Positions 9,675 to 18,982 of a stretch of DNA of 64,000 nt are shown here, in pieces. The notes under the pieces are model-generated. The model did not search any database, had not been told where the DNA came from, and saw only the letters and a program-made list of their open reading frames with translations. The position numbers and the translations under genes were made by a program. Positions within the stretch are counted from its first letter, which is position 1. Each line of letters starts with the position of its first letter. The stretch spans positions 310,001 to 374,000 of the forward strand of contig NZ_BAABHD010000005.1 of NCBI RefSeq assembly GCF_039541915.1, written 5' to 3'. Source of the stretch: Nibrella saemangeumensis (GTDB taxonomy: Bacteria > Bacteroidota > Bacteroidia > Cytophagales > Spirosomataceae).

Positions 9675-10667
9675 TTACTTCAACGCCACGGGGTGATCAT
9701 CCACCACAAATTTATCCACCTTATGGGCTACCGGCCGCAGGCTCATCAGATACGTGTACATGGCCCCCAGGTCTTCGTCGGTCATACCGCTGTAAAATGC
9801 CCAGGGCATTGTGGTGTTAAACTGATTCTCGGCAACAGCCATTTTCTTCTCGGCATCGTATACCGCATGGGCGAACCGATCGATAAACTGCTGCCGGGTC
9901 CACCGGCCAATACCCGTTTCGGGGTCGGGCGTAATGTTAGCGGAAAAAGCAACGCCCCCAGTTGCCTGTTTGAACGGCATTCCGCCGGTAAACTCCGTAC
10001 CCGCTACCGGTGCACCTTTTTCGTCACGCTGCACATGGCAGTGGGTGCAGCCTGCCACCGTAATCAGGTAGCGCCCATGGGCCAGTTCATTTGACGGGTC
10101 CGGCTTTTTCGTGAACCTGGCCTGTGTGGGAAAGGTATTAATCAGCAGGCTCATAGGAAACTCCCACTGAGGTCTCTTATACACCTCACCGGCCGGAGGC
10201 AGCGTACGCAGGTAGGCAATGACCGACTTTATATCTTCGGGGTCAGCCTGCCCATAGGCATCATACGGCATCATGGGAAACAAGGCCGAGCCGTCTTTAC
10301 GCACTCCGGAGGTAATAGCCCGAAACAGTTCACCATCGGTCCAGTCGCCCACACCGGTTGGCGTAATATTTGGGAAGGCCGAGTTAGGAGGAAATGCCGC
10401 TTCGTGCATTTTAGCACCAGCGCCCAGGGGGCCTTTTACCGGATGCAGAAAAGCTTTGTCATCTTTGGCCGAGTGACAATCCATACAACTCATCACATTA
10501 TGGGCCAGGTATTTGCCGCGGGCAACCCGTTCGGGGGTAATCTTAACGGTCAGATCCGGAGCCGGATCAACATTGGGCAACACAAATCGCAGGTATGCCA
10601 GTCCACCACCGGCCGCAACAACAACAATCAGCACAACAATTCCCAGGATTTTGTAGAGTTTTCTCAT
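9675..10667 (-). CDS. membrane-anchored diheme cytochrome c
   Basis: A 330-residue protein with an uncleaved N-terminal membrane helix (about residues 6-27). Two c-type heme sites follow: CMDCH (Cys61, Cys64, His65) and CTHCH (Cys207, Cys210, His211). Met residues in PMMPYDAYG and TTMPWAFYSGM may be axial ligands. The layout, two cytochrome domains of about 130 residues, matches electron-transfer subunits that accept electrons from periplasmic dehydrogenases. No dehydrogenase is adjacent, so its donor is unknown. The 331-base gap upstream (10668-10998) shows only AT-rich sequence near the start of this gene and the terminator of the M16 gene. Confidence 0.9.
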   Translation of the reverse strand: MRKLYKILGIVVLIVVVAAGGGLAYLRFVLPNVDPAPDLTVKITPERVARGKYLAHNVMSCMDCHSAKDDKAFLHPVKGPLGAGAKMHEAAFPPNSAFPNITPTGVGDWTDGELFRAITSGVRKDGSALFPMMPYDAYGQADPEDIKSVIAYLRTLPPAGEVYKRPQWEFPMSLLINTFPTQARFTKKPDPSNELAHGRYLITVAGCTHCHVQRDEKGAPVAGTEFTGGMPFKQATGGVAFSANITPDPETGIGRWTRQQFIDRFAHAVYDAEKKMAVAENQFNTTMPWAFYSGMTDEDLGAMYTYLMSLRPVAHKVDKFVVDDHPVALK

Positions 10668-10926
10668 ATGGACACACGGGTTACGAGTAAATACTGACTA
10701 ACTGACCGGGAAGTCGCATCAACTGCCAAACACTGGTACCAACTGGACTAACTACATACTACTCACTGCTTACTGATTTACGCTACAAATTACGCGGCTA
10801 ACACAACTACCGGGACAAGACTAAATTTACTTGTTTAAATACAATTTGCAAGACACTCCCCATTAAATTTCCAACGGGTCGCCTAAATACCTAGCGTATG
10901 TCTGATCAGGCAACTACCCCGGCAGC

Positions 10927-10967
10927 AAAAAGCCGCTGGCGTCTCCCATTCGGTTCTGCCAACGGCT
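10927..10967 (-). terminator. Rho-independent terminator of the M16 protease gene
   Basis: Read on the minus strand, AGCCGTTGGC and GCCAGCGGCT form a 10-bp stem with one G-U pair, followed by five T. It lies about 30 bases beyond the stop of the M16 gene. Confidence 0.7.
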
Positions 10968-10998
10968 AAAAATTGTACTGCTGCCAACGGAGCACTGC

Positions 10999-13860
10999 CT
11001 ACTCTTTCTTCTCCGGCATCAGCACCAGGCGGATAAAGTTCTTCCCGAAATACCGGTTCGCAGCTGCTTTGGTGCTTTCTACCGTTACCTGTTTCAGGCG
11101 TTCCTCCTCAGACAGGATCTCTTTGGGGTCATCGCCGTTGTAGTACTGACTCGACAGGTAGCTGAGCCAGAAGTTATTGTCTTTGAGCTGTACCTCCGTC
11201 TCTCGCTGGGTTTCGGCTTTGAACTTGTCAATGTCTTTCGGATCGGCCCCGCGCTGTTTCAGGTTATTGATTTCTTCCAGGGTCTTGCTAATCAGCTTCT
11301 CTACATTCTCGGGAGCGCAGCCAAACGCAACCTGAAAGGTGTACCGCTCGGCCGGATATTTGGCATACGACCCGTTGACCCCCACCCCGTAGACGCTGCT
11401 TTCCTCTTCCCGAAGTTTTTCGATCAGTTTGATCTCCAGCACTTCGGCCAAGGCGTCAATCTGCGTCGTGGTTTCCGGGGTCCAGTTAAAATCACCGCTG
11501 AACACCAGCCGAACTGTACTTTTCGGGTCTACCCCTTTGTAAACGGTTTTGGAAATCTGACCCGCCGGAATCCGGATGCCCAAATCACGATACCGCTCCT
11601 GTCGGTTACTGGCGGGTAAGCCGCCCAAGTATTTTTCGATCAGCGGCTTAATGTCGAGTTCCTTAAAGTTGCCGACAAAAACAAAGGTAAAATCGCCGGC
11701 ATCGGCAAAGCGTTCGCGGTAGATGTCGATGGACCGGTCCAGGTTAACACGGTCGAGTTGTTCGGGCCGCAGCGGCAGCCGGCGCGGGTGACCTCCCCCC
11801 AGCACAGTCTGTACCGTATCCTGAAATACCTTGGCCGGCGTCGGCGTAGCAATCTGGTTCTCCAGAAAACTCTTCTGGTTCGACAGAAAACCCTGCACCA
11901 CCTCGGCATCCTTTCGGGGTTGGGTAAAATAACTGTACATCAACTGCAGGGCCGTTTCCAGATCTTTGGGAGCCGCGCTGCCGCTGATGCCCTCCTGCAA
12001 TTCACCGATGTATGGGTTTACCGAAAGCGATTTACCCGACAGGTATTTACCTAATTGAATCTGGTTGTAATCGCCCGTGCCACCGAGGGTAGTTACCGTG
12101 GAAGCAAAGCGGGCCGATTCAAAATCCTTCTGGTCGTACAGGGAGGTACCCCCGAAGCTGGTGCCGGTAAACAGGATCTGATCGTTCTTGAAAGTAGTCG
12201 GTTTCAGCACCACCCGGACGCCGTTCTGCAGCCGCCACTCGGTTACCCCAACTTCCGGAATTTTCTTCTCCCCGGCAATGGGCTTCGCCGTCGGCTGTAC
12301 GCGTAGTAAGGGACTATCCAGCGTCTGGTCTACGTAAGCGGTAATGTTCTGCCCCGCGTTGTTGATCCAGCCGAGTACCTGATCAACAGTCGGCAGTTTA
12401 TTCTTGTTCTTATCCGGGGCCATAATGACTACGGCCCGGTTCTCGGGCGCAATAAACTGGTTCACCAACTGGTTCACCTCGTCCAGTTTAACACCGTCGA
12501 TGGTACTCTTCAGAAAGTTGTAATAGAAATCGACGCCCGTCACCGGATCATTCTTCAGAAAATGCTGAACGTACTGGTTCACATAGGCCGCCGACCGGGT
12601 TTTGTTCCGCTCATTATAGGCCTGCTCAGCGCCCGATACCAGGTCACGCTTGGCACGCTCCAGCTCGGTAGGCGTATAGCCAAATTTACGCACGCGGGCG
12701 GTTTCGTCCAGCAGGCTCTGGATTGCCCGCTCGACATTATCCCCTTTGGCTACGGCAATGGAGGTAAACGCATCCAGATTACCGATAAAACTGCTGTAGT
12801 TGCTGTACCCACCCAGAAACGGCGGATCGGCCCGCTGCGTCAGTTCCTGAATGCGGTTACCCAGCATAATGTTGAACAAACTCCGTTTGATGCTCTCCCG
12901 CAGGTCATTTAGGGTGGTTTCTTTGATCTCCGGCCGCTTATAAATCAATTGGACAACTGTGTTGGGCTGCTCCTCATCGGTCACAATCACCACTTTGGTA
13001 TCCGGGTGGGCGGGTATGGTAAAGGTCTGACGGGGCTTCGGGTTGGTTGCCTTGGGTATTCGGCCAAATTTCTCCCGGATCTGGCTCTCTACTTTGGCTA
13101 TGTCAAAATCACCCACAGCCATCACGCCCATCAGGTCTGGCCGGTACCATGTCTGATAAAAACTCTCCAGATCCTCTTTTTTGAAGGTACGCAGTACCTC
13201 TTCTTTCCCAATGGGGAGTCGGTCGGCGTAACGGGAATTATTCAGGATATAGGGAAAATACTTCTCCCGCATCCGCTGCGCTGCGCCCCGGCCCGACCGC
13301 CATTCTTCCAGCACAACGCCCCGCTCCTTATCAATCTCAGCCGGATCGAGGGTAGCATTATGCGCCCAGTCTTCCAGAATCTGGAACGCCCGCTCAAACA
13401 ACTCGGGGTTATCGGTCGGCACGGGCAGTTGATACACCGTTTCGTCGAAGCTGGTATAGGCGTTCAGGTCGGCACCGAAGCGCACACCGGACGATTGCAG
13501 AAAACTGACCAGCTCATTTTTAGGAAAGTTTTTGGTGCCGTTGAACGCCATATGCTCCATAAAGTGCGCCAGGCCCTGCTGGTTATTTTCTTCCAGCACC
13601 GAACCAGCCTTGACCACCAGCCGCAATTCGGCCCGGTTCTTCGGCTCCTCATTTTTACGGATATAGTACGTCAGGCCGTTGGGCAATTTGCCGACCTTGA
13701 CATTCGGATCAAAGGGTATGGGCCGTTTCAGGTCGGCCGGTGACCGGGTCGAAGCAACCGCTTTAGTCGGCGCTTTCCTGGCTTTTGTTGTAGGCTGCGC
13801 TACTACCAGCGTAGTAGTCAGCCACAGAGCTGCGAGTGTGGTTCTGACAAGTGTATACAT
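10999..13860 (-). CDS. M16 (pitrilysin-type) zinc metalloprotease, two-repeat form
   Basis: The ATG at 13860 is chosen because MYTLVRTTLAALWL begins a signal peptide ending near VVAQ; a longer frame reaches 13950 but adds a non-signal tail. The 953-residue product is a periplasmic or outer-membrane M16 peptidase. It has an N-terminal catalytic half with the inverted zinc motif HFMEH (His99, Glu102, His103) and a distal Glu in RGVVLEEWRSG. The C-terminal homologous half lacks the zinc motif. Family members form a clamshell that degrades short unfolded peptides. It lies 97 bases downstream of the acyltransferase-like gene on the same strand and ends in a clear terminator. Confidence 0.92.
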   Translation of the reverse strand: MYTLVRTTLAALWLTTTLVVAQPTTKARKAPTKAVASTRSPADLKRPIPFDPNVKVGKLPNGLTYYIRKNEEPKNRAELRLVVKAGSVLEENNQQGLAHFMEHMAFNGTKNFPKNELVSFLQSSGVRFGADLNAYTSFDETVYQLPVPTDNPELFERAFQILEDWAHNATLDPAEIDKERGVVLEEWRSGRGAAQRMREKYFPYILNNSRYADRLPIGKEEVLRTFKKEDLESFYQTWYRPDLMGVMAVGDFDIAKVESQIREKFGRIPKATNPKPRQTFTIPAHPDTKVVIVTDEEQPNTVVQLIYKRPEIKETTLNDLRESIKRSLFNIMLGNRIQELTQRADPPFLGGYSNYSSFIGNLDAFTSIAVAKGDNVERAIQSLLDETARVRKFGYTPTELERAKRDLVSGAEQAYNERNKTRSAAYVNQYVQHFLKNDPVTGVDFYYNFLKSTIDGVKLDEVNQLVNQFIAPENRAVVIMAPDKNKNKLPTVDQVLGWINNAGQNITAYVDQTLDSPLLRVQPTAKPIAGEKKIPEVGVTEWRLQNGVRVVLKPTTFKNDQILFTGTSFGGTSLYDQKDFESARFASTVTTLGGTGDYNQIQLGKYLSGKSLSVNPYIGELQEGISGSAAPKDLETALQLMYSYFTQPRKDAEVVQGFLSNQKSFLENQIATPTPAKVFQDTVQTVLGGGHPRRLPLRPEQLDRVNLDRSIDIYRERFADAGDFTFVFVGNFKELDIKPLIEKYLGGLPASNRQERYRDLGIRIPAGQISKTVYKGVDPKSTVRLVFSGDFNWTPETTTQIDALAEVLEIKLIEKLREEESSVYGVGVNGSYAKYPAERYTFQVAFGCAPENVEKLISKTLEEINNLKQRGADPKDIDKFKAETQRETEVQLKDNNFWLSYLSSQYYNGDDPKEILSEEERLKQVTVESTKAAANRYFGKNFIRLVLMPEKKE

Positions 13861-13957
13861 AGGAGAAACAAAGCACAGTGAATGTATTTGCTGCTCAGGC
13901 ACCGCCGGGCGAGGGGTCTGCGTTGGCACGGACGCCTGACCAATACACAACTAAAAA

Positions 13958-15145
13958 CTAGACCTTGATGATTATTTTTTTGGCGTACATCCACCACAGA
14001 ATTACCACCCAGATCAGAATAAAGGTAACGGCCCCGGCCAGCGACGCATTGTAAGGACTAGTGAAATACGGCACAAAAAAGGTTTGGTACATCCACTCCC
14101 TGGCGCCCACCTCCGTACCATCGGGCCGGGTTACCCGAATCATATTCAGGATGCGGGGGATCAGTCCTGATAGAAAGAAGACAGTAATGGCATTTACCCC
14201 AAAGGCCACAAAAGGCGTTGTCCACCGCCGATAGCCGGGGCTTGTCCGGACCTGCACATCAATAAACCAGTAGCAGAGCGCCAGGCCCAGCATAGCCAGC
14301 CCGGCGGTTAGCAGCACAAAGGAACTCGTCCACAGCGCCTTGTTAATGGGAAAGAAGCTGTCCCAGATGACTCCACTTACCACCGACAGGCATCCGGCGG
14401 CAAACAGCCAGGCTACCTTATCGGCTTCGGGCCGATCTGACCGCAGCAGCGTACCCACCAATACGCCCGACAGCCCGGTAGCAATAGCGGGTAAGGTACT
14501 CAGCAGCCCTTCCGGGTCCCAGACTTTGGCACTGGCCCACAAGTGGCCCTCCAGCAGTGTCCGGTCAAGCCAGGCCCCCAGATTAGTGGTCGGCTCCATA
14601 TTGGCATAGCCCACGCCCGGCACGGGAACTACAGTTAGCAGCAGCCAGTAGGCAATAAGCAGAATTACTATCAGCCGGCTTTGGGCGCGGGTACTGGTGC
14701 GCAGGTAAATCAAAGAGCAGGCCAGGTATACCAGCGCGATCCGCTGCAATACGCCCGGTATACGGAAAGTAGCAAAGTCGAACTTTGGAAACAGGTTCAG
14801 AAACAACCCCAGTCCAAACAGCACCAGGCTCCGTCGGAGGATCTTGCCGGCAACGCCTTTCTGCTGACCTATCGGACCGCCCAGTGCATACGTAATGGAC
14901 ACGCCCACGATAAAAAGAAAGAAGGGGAAGATGAGGTCTGTAGGCGTCCAGCCATGCCAGGGGGCATGCAGCAGGGGAGCATAGACATGGCCCCAGTCAC
15001 CGGGGTTGTTCACCAGAATCATCCCGGCCACCGTAATGCCCCGAAAAACATCCAGCGACAGCAGCCGGGTGGCATGACGTTTATCGGCCACCGAAGCCGC
15101 TGACGCGTCAGCGGCTGACGAACCATATCCAACGGTTTGTGGCAT
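13958..15145 (-). CDS. acyltransferase-like membrane protein (DUF5009 / heparan-glucosaminide N-acetyltransferase family, COG4299)
   Basis: The ATG at 15145 is preferred to an upstream TTG at 15166. The 395-residue protein starts with the family signature SLDVFRGITVAGMILVNNPG and has about ten membrane helices. Loops include the conserved WHGWTPTDLIFPFFLF segment. Relatives include NagX and human HGSNAT, which acetylate glucosamine residues across a membrane using acetyl-CoA. The nagB-type gene only 1.2 kb away fits amino-sugar metabolism, but the substrate is inferred from the family. It is probably co-transcribed with the downstream M16 gene. Confidence 0.85.
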   Translation of the reverse strand: MPQTVGYGSSAADASAASVADKRHATRLLSLDVFRGITVAGMILVNNPGDWGHVYAPLLHAPWHGWTPTDLIFPFFLFIVGVSITYALGGPIGQQKGVAGKILRRSLVLFGLGLFLNLFPKFDFATFRIPGVLQRIALVYLACSLIYLRTSTRAQSRLIVILLIAYWLLLTVVPVPGVGYANMEPTTNLGAWLDRTLLEGHLWASAKVWDPEGLLSTLPAIATGLSGVLVGTLLRSDRPEADKVAWLFAAGCLSVVSGVIWDSFFPINKALWTSSFVLLTAGLAMLGLALCYWFIDVQVRTSPGYRRWTTPFVAFGVNAITVFFLSGLIPRILNMIRVTRPDGTEVGAREWMYQTFFVPYFTSPYNASLAGAVTFILIWVVILWWMYAKKIIIKV

Positions 15146-15301
15146 AGTTTTGCAGCGAAAAATCAAAGCTACTCTTTTCTGGCAAAAAGTCTGACATCCG
15201 CTATTGATGTCCTCACGTGCTTACCCGTTTACCGAATGCTCAAAAGTTATCTGTCTCAATTGCGTTTACGCGTACCTTGTTATCATCCTTCCGCTTACCG
15301 T

Positions 15302-16300
15302 ATGAAAATTTTTTTGATAGCAGCGGTGGTGGCTCTGCTCCTCTTACCTGGACTAGCTACTGCTCAGCCGGCAGCTATCTGGATCGATACCGATATACAC
15401 CTCGGGCGTTTCGGCCGTGATGTCGACGATGGGCTGGCTATTATCCAGGCCGTACGATCAGATAAGGTGGCTATCAGGGGAATAAGCTTCGTCCTGAATA
15501 TTAACCATGGCTACCGGATCACCGAAAAGCTTTTACAACGATGCGGTAAAACCATCCCCATCTACAAAGGAGCAACCAGCAGCAAATTGCTGGGAAAAGA
15601 AACCGATGCCATAAAAGCACTAGCCGAAGCGCTACGAAAAGAGCAGCTTTCCATACTTATTTTGGGGTCGGCTACCAATATAGCTACTGTCTTAATGCTC
15701 TATCCGGAGCTCCAGTATCAAATTAAGGAAATAGTGTTCTGCGGAGGCCGGCAACCGGGCCGGCTTCTTAACCCGGCCAAGGGCAGAATCAATCTCCCCG
15801 ACATTAATTTCGAACGCGACCCAAAAGCTTTTCAACTAATTTTAAATACCCAAATACCCCTTGTTCTTGCTGGTTATGAAGCTTCTTCAACTATTTACGT
15901 AGATAACCAGGACATTCATTTTCTGCAGGAAAGTTCAGATCAAACAGATCGATGGCTGTACCAGCAGTTAAGACAATGGCAGAAGCTGTGGAAAATAGCA
16001 CTGGGCTCCCGTAAAGGCTTTATTCCTTTTGATGCGGTAACAGCCGCGTGGCTGACAGACCCCGGCTACCTTCTTTATTTCAACGATATTCCGGTTAGCA
16101 TCGAGCAGTTGCCTGATGATTGGAAACTCCATCGGCTCATTCACCACCGGAAACCTTTCCTGCAGGCTTCTTACCAGTATGCATCAATCCGAAAAGTCAC
16201 CTACTGTTATGGCGTACAACCCGCCTATAAAGAGCTCATGCTGCAATCGCTAAAAGGTAATTTCCAGCCTGCTATAATTCCTGTTCTTACTGTTAAGTAA
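15302..16300 (+). CDS. inosine-uridine-preferring nucleoside hydrolase family protein, exported
   Basis: The ATG at 15302 gives a signal peptide (MKIFLIAAVVALLLLPG, cleavage near TAQ) on a 332-residue protein; longer frames upstream lack one. The N-terminal calcium/ribose-binding signature is present as DTDIHLGRFGRDVDDGLA, with an insertion between DTD and the DVDD part compared with the usual DxDxxxDD. GSATNIATVL and an INFERDPKAF segment match the later family motifs. The protein should hydrolyse ribonucleosides to base plus ribose in the periplasm. The inserted loop makes exact specificity uncertain. It ends in a bidirectional terminator shared with nagB. Confidence 0.8.
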   Translation: MKIFLIAAVVALLLLPGLATAQPAAIWIDTDIHLGRFGRDVDDGLAIIQAVRSDKVAIRGISFVLNINHGYRITEKLLQRCGKTIPIYKGATSSKLLGKETDAIKALAEALRKEQLSILILGSATNIATVLMLYPELQYQIKEIVFCGGRQPGRLLNPAKGRINLPDINFERDPKAFQLILNTQIPLVLAGYEASSTIYVDNQDIHFLQESSDQTDRWLYQQLRQWQKLWKIALGSRKGFIPFDAVTAAWLTDPGYLLYFNDIPVSIEQLPDDWKLHRLIHHRKPFLQASYQYASIRKVTYCYGVQPAYKELMLQSLKGNFQPAIIPVLTVK

Positions 16301-16325
16301 AAGGCCCGATTGGTATCGGGCCTTT
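16300..16325. terminator. bidirectional hairpin terminator
   Basis: AAAGGCCCGAT and ATCGGGCCTTT form a perfect 11-bp stem around a 4-base loop. It lies between convergent genes ending at 16300 and 16351. Confidence 0.88.
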
Positions 16326-16350
16326 CCTCATAGCATGTATAAACGGTTAC

Positions 16351-18324
16351 CTAGAATTTCCACCGCACAAAGGCCTCCATGGCTTCATACTCAGCGAGAC
16401 CCAGGCGATTGTAAAGGCCGGCGGTAGCCCGGTTGCGCTCTTCGGCCCGTTGCCAGAACTCGCGGGAATCGGTACCCTGGTACACGACACCGTCTTTCTG
16501 CGACTGGTGCTTGAAGATACCCAGCCGCTTACGCATCACCTGGTCAGGCGACATCGGCACGGCCATTTCGATCTCGTGAATATCCCACTCCGCCCAGGCG
16601 CCCCGGTACAGCCATACCCAGCAGTCTTTCATGAAGTTCTTATGTTTGAGACGACGAACGGCTTCAATGATGGCGTCCAGGCAGACTTTATGGGTACCGT
16701 GCGGATCGGCCAGGTCACCGGCGGCATAGATCTGGTGCGGTTTTACCTCCTCAATCAGATTCATCACCACCTTAATGTCGTCCTCACTCAGAGGCTTCTT
16801 CTCTACCTTACCGGTCTCATAGAACGGCATATTGAGGAAGTGCGCGTTCTCCACCGGAATGCCTACAAAACGGCAGGTCGATTTTGCCTCACCCTTCCGA
16901 ATCAGTCCTTTGATGTACCGCACATCGGCCGTATCCATCTCACTGTCCTTTTTGGTACGCAGGAACGCAGCTGCATCCCGGAAAATCCGGTTGGCCTCGG
17001 GGCTGTCAATCCCAAATTTCTCGTTGAAATCGACCACATAATCGGCGAAGCGCAGCGCTTCATCGTCGGCTACGGCGATGTTCCCAGAAGTTTGATAGGC
17101 AACGTGTACCTCATGACCCTGATCGACCACGCGCTGGAAGGTCCCGCCCATTGAGATAATGTCGTCGTCGGGGTGCGGACTGAAAATCAGGCAGCGCTTC
17201 TGCGCCGGCAAGGCCCGCTCCGGCCGGTTGGTATCGTCGGCGTTCGGCTTACCGCCCGGCCAGCCGGTGATGGTGTGCTGCAGCTGGTTGAAGACGTCGA
17301 TGTTGATGTCGTAGGCCTGGCCATACTGCGCCAGCAGGTCACTTACCCCGTTGTCGTTGTAGTCGCGGTCGGTTAGTTTCAGGATCGGTTTACCCAGCGT
17401 CAGCGACAGGTGGGTTACCGCCTTCTTGATCATCTTGTTGTCCCACACCACCTGGTCGACCAGCCACGGCGTTTTCATCCGGGTCAGTTCCGAGGCTGCG
17501 GCTTCATCAATGACAAACAGCGCATTCGGGTGGGTTTGCAGGTACGATGCCGGATTATGTTCGGTTACGGTACCTTCCACAGCGCTCCGGATAACTGGTG
17601 CTTTGCGCTCACCCCATGCCAGCAGCACTACGCGCCGGGCCGCCAGAATAGAGGCTACCCCCATTGTAATCGCCTTGCGGGGTGTACGGGCGAGGCTGCC
17701 AAAATCCATCGACGCGGCCGCCCGCGTAGAGTGGTCAAGCATCATCAGGCGGGTATGCGAATTGATCAGCGAACCCGGTTCGTTGAAACCGATATGACCA
17801 TTACCCCCAATACCCAGCAGCTGAAAATCCAGCCCGCCATACGACTCAATTTTGGATTCGTAGGCACGGCAGAAATCGGCCACTTTTTCAGGCCGGACGG
17901 TGCCGTCCGGTAAATTGTAATTTCCCTCCGGAATATCGACATGGTCGAACAACTGCTCCTTCATAAACAGGACATAGCTCTGCAGCGAGTCCGGTTCCAT
18001 CGGGTAGTATTCGTCCAGGTTAAAGGTAACTACGTTGCGAAAACTCAGGCCCTCTTCGCGGTGCATCCGTACCAGTTCGGCGTATACGGTTTTCGGTGAA
18101 GAGCCGGTCGCCAGACCCAGCACACAGGGTTTACCCGCCCCCTGCTTTTCCCGGATCAGATCGGCAATTTCACGGGCTACAGCGCGGGACGCATCTTTGG
18201 CATCAGCGTAGATGTGTGTTGGTATTTTTTCATACGTAATGGCGGCCTGTACCGGTTCGCCAGCTACGCGGTTGGTCAGTCCCTCCGAAACAGGGCTGTC
18301 CAACCGGGAAGGTTCAGTAGTCAT
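16351..18324 (-). CDS. nagB: glucosamine-6-phosphate deaminase fused to a PIG-L (LmbE-like) deacetylase domain
   Basis: A 657-residue two-domain protein. Residues about 30-300 are NagB-like, with LATGSSP (71-77), NLDEYYP (102-108) and GNGHIGFNEP (174-183, catalytic-site His177). This half converts glucosamine-6-phosphate to fructose-6-phosphate plus ammonia. Residues about 375-640 are a PIG-L/LmbE zinc deacetylase-like domain with HPDDD at 384-388 and a distal DLADPHGTH motif. A fusion of these domains occurs in Bacteroidota; single NagB is about 270 residues. The second domain may deacetylate an N-acetylglucosamine derivative ahead of deamination, which is inference. It is a single gene; its neighbour at 13958 may act in the same pathway. 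Confidence 0.9.
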   Translation of the reverse strand: MTTEPSRLDSPVSEGLTNRVAGEPVQAAITYEKIPTHIYADAKDASRAVAREIADLIREKQGAGKPCVLGLATGSSPKTVYAELVRMHREEGLSFRNVVTFNLDEYYPMEPDSLQSYVLFMKEQLFDHVDIPEGNYNLPDGTVRPEKVADFCRAYESKIESYGGLDFQLLGIGGNGHIGFNEPGSLINSHTRLMMLDHSTRAAASMDFGSLARTPRKAITMGVASILAARRVVLLAWGERKAPVIRSAVEGTVTEHNPASYLQTHPNALFVIDEAAASELTRMKTPWLVDQVVWDNKMIKKAVTHLSLTLGKPILKLTDRDYNDNGVSDLLAQYGQAYDINIDVFNQLQHTITGWPGGKPNADDTNRPERALPAQKRCLIFSPHPDDDIISMGGTFQRVVDQGHEVHVAYQTSGNIAVADDEALRFADYVVDFNEKFGIDSPEANRIFRDAAAFLRTKKDSEMDTADVRYIKGLIRKGEAKSTCRFVGIPVENAHFLNMPFYETGKVEKKPLSEDDIKVVMNLIEEVKPHQIYAAGDLADPHGTHKVCLDAIIEAVRRLKHKNFMKDCWVWLYRGAWAEWDIHEIEMAVPMSPDQVMRKRLGIFKHQSQKDGVVYQGTDSREFWQRAEERNRATAGLYNRLGLAEYEAMEAFVRWKF

Positions 18325-18425
18325 GAGATAAGGCGGAAAATGATGTATATAGTAAAGTTGAGAATTTTCAGGTAACCTACCGCAGCGTTTATATGAAATC
18401 TCAGCGTAAGGGCAATGAAAAGGAC

Positions 18426-18905
18426 CTACTCCGGAGCCGCCGTGGCTTTTTCAATCGTAATACCAACGCTCAGCACATCGGGCAACGGGTTCTGCCGCAT
18501 ATACTGACTGATACGCATGGTATAGTCTCCCGAATGCGGAAACCGGTAGTTTCGCTTGATCAACACTTTATGATCAAAGATATCGCCTAAGCCATCGCCC
18601 CGGGGTTTGCCCGTTTTTGGGTCCATCAGAATCAGTTCATCCAGCCGCGACTCGATCAGCGTACCGCTGGCATCGGTCAGGTAACGCGTCAGATACAGGT
18701 TGTAATAAGGGTACGAAATGCTGTTGCGCAGATTGTAGTAGATATTGTAGGCCTGGGCCGTATCCGTAATGGTAAAGGTAAACGAGGGGGTCTCTTTTAC
18801 ATACCACTGTCCACCCTTAATGTCAGCATACTCTTTGTAAACTGTATTCTTGTCGCACCCTGTCAGTGCCAGCAGCACGACCAGCCAGAGTCCCTTCGTT
18901 TTCAT
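18426..18905 (-). CDS. gldH: gliding motility lipoprotein GldH
   Basis: The ATG at 18905 gives a lipoprotein signal MKTKGLWLVVLLALTGC with the lipobox Cys at residue 17. The 159-residue product has the GldH features KGGQWYVKETPSFTFTITD, NLRNSISYPYYNLYL and a C-terminal SGDYTMRISQYMR. GldH is an inner- or outer-membrane lipoprotein needed for gliding in Flavobacterium, and it is also kept in non-gliding Bacteroidota, probably linked to the type IX secretion apparatus. It follows the PSP1-family gene by 77 bases, a gene order I recall from other Bacteroidota. Confidence 0.88.
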   Translation of the reverse strand: MKTKGLWLVVLLALTGCDKNTVYKEYADIKGGQWYVKETPSFTFTITDTAQAYNIYYNLRNSISYPYYNLYLTRYLTDASGTLIESRLDELILMDPKTGKPRGDGLGDIFDHKVLIKRNYRFPHSGDYTMRISQYMRQNPLPDVLSVGITIEKATAAPE

Positions 18906-18982
18906 ACACGTATCTTTCTGCAAAATTACAAGGACTCTACAAAAAACCGCCATCCCTTCGAAAGACATGGCGGTTTCTGTTA

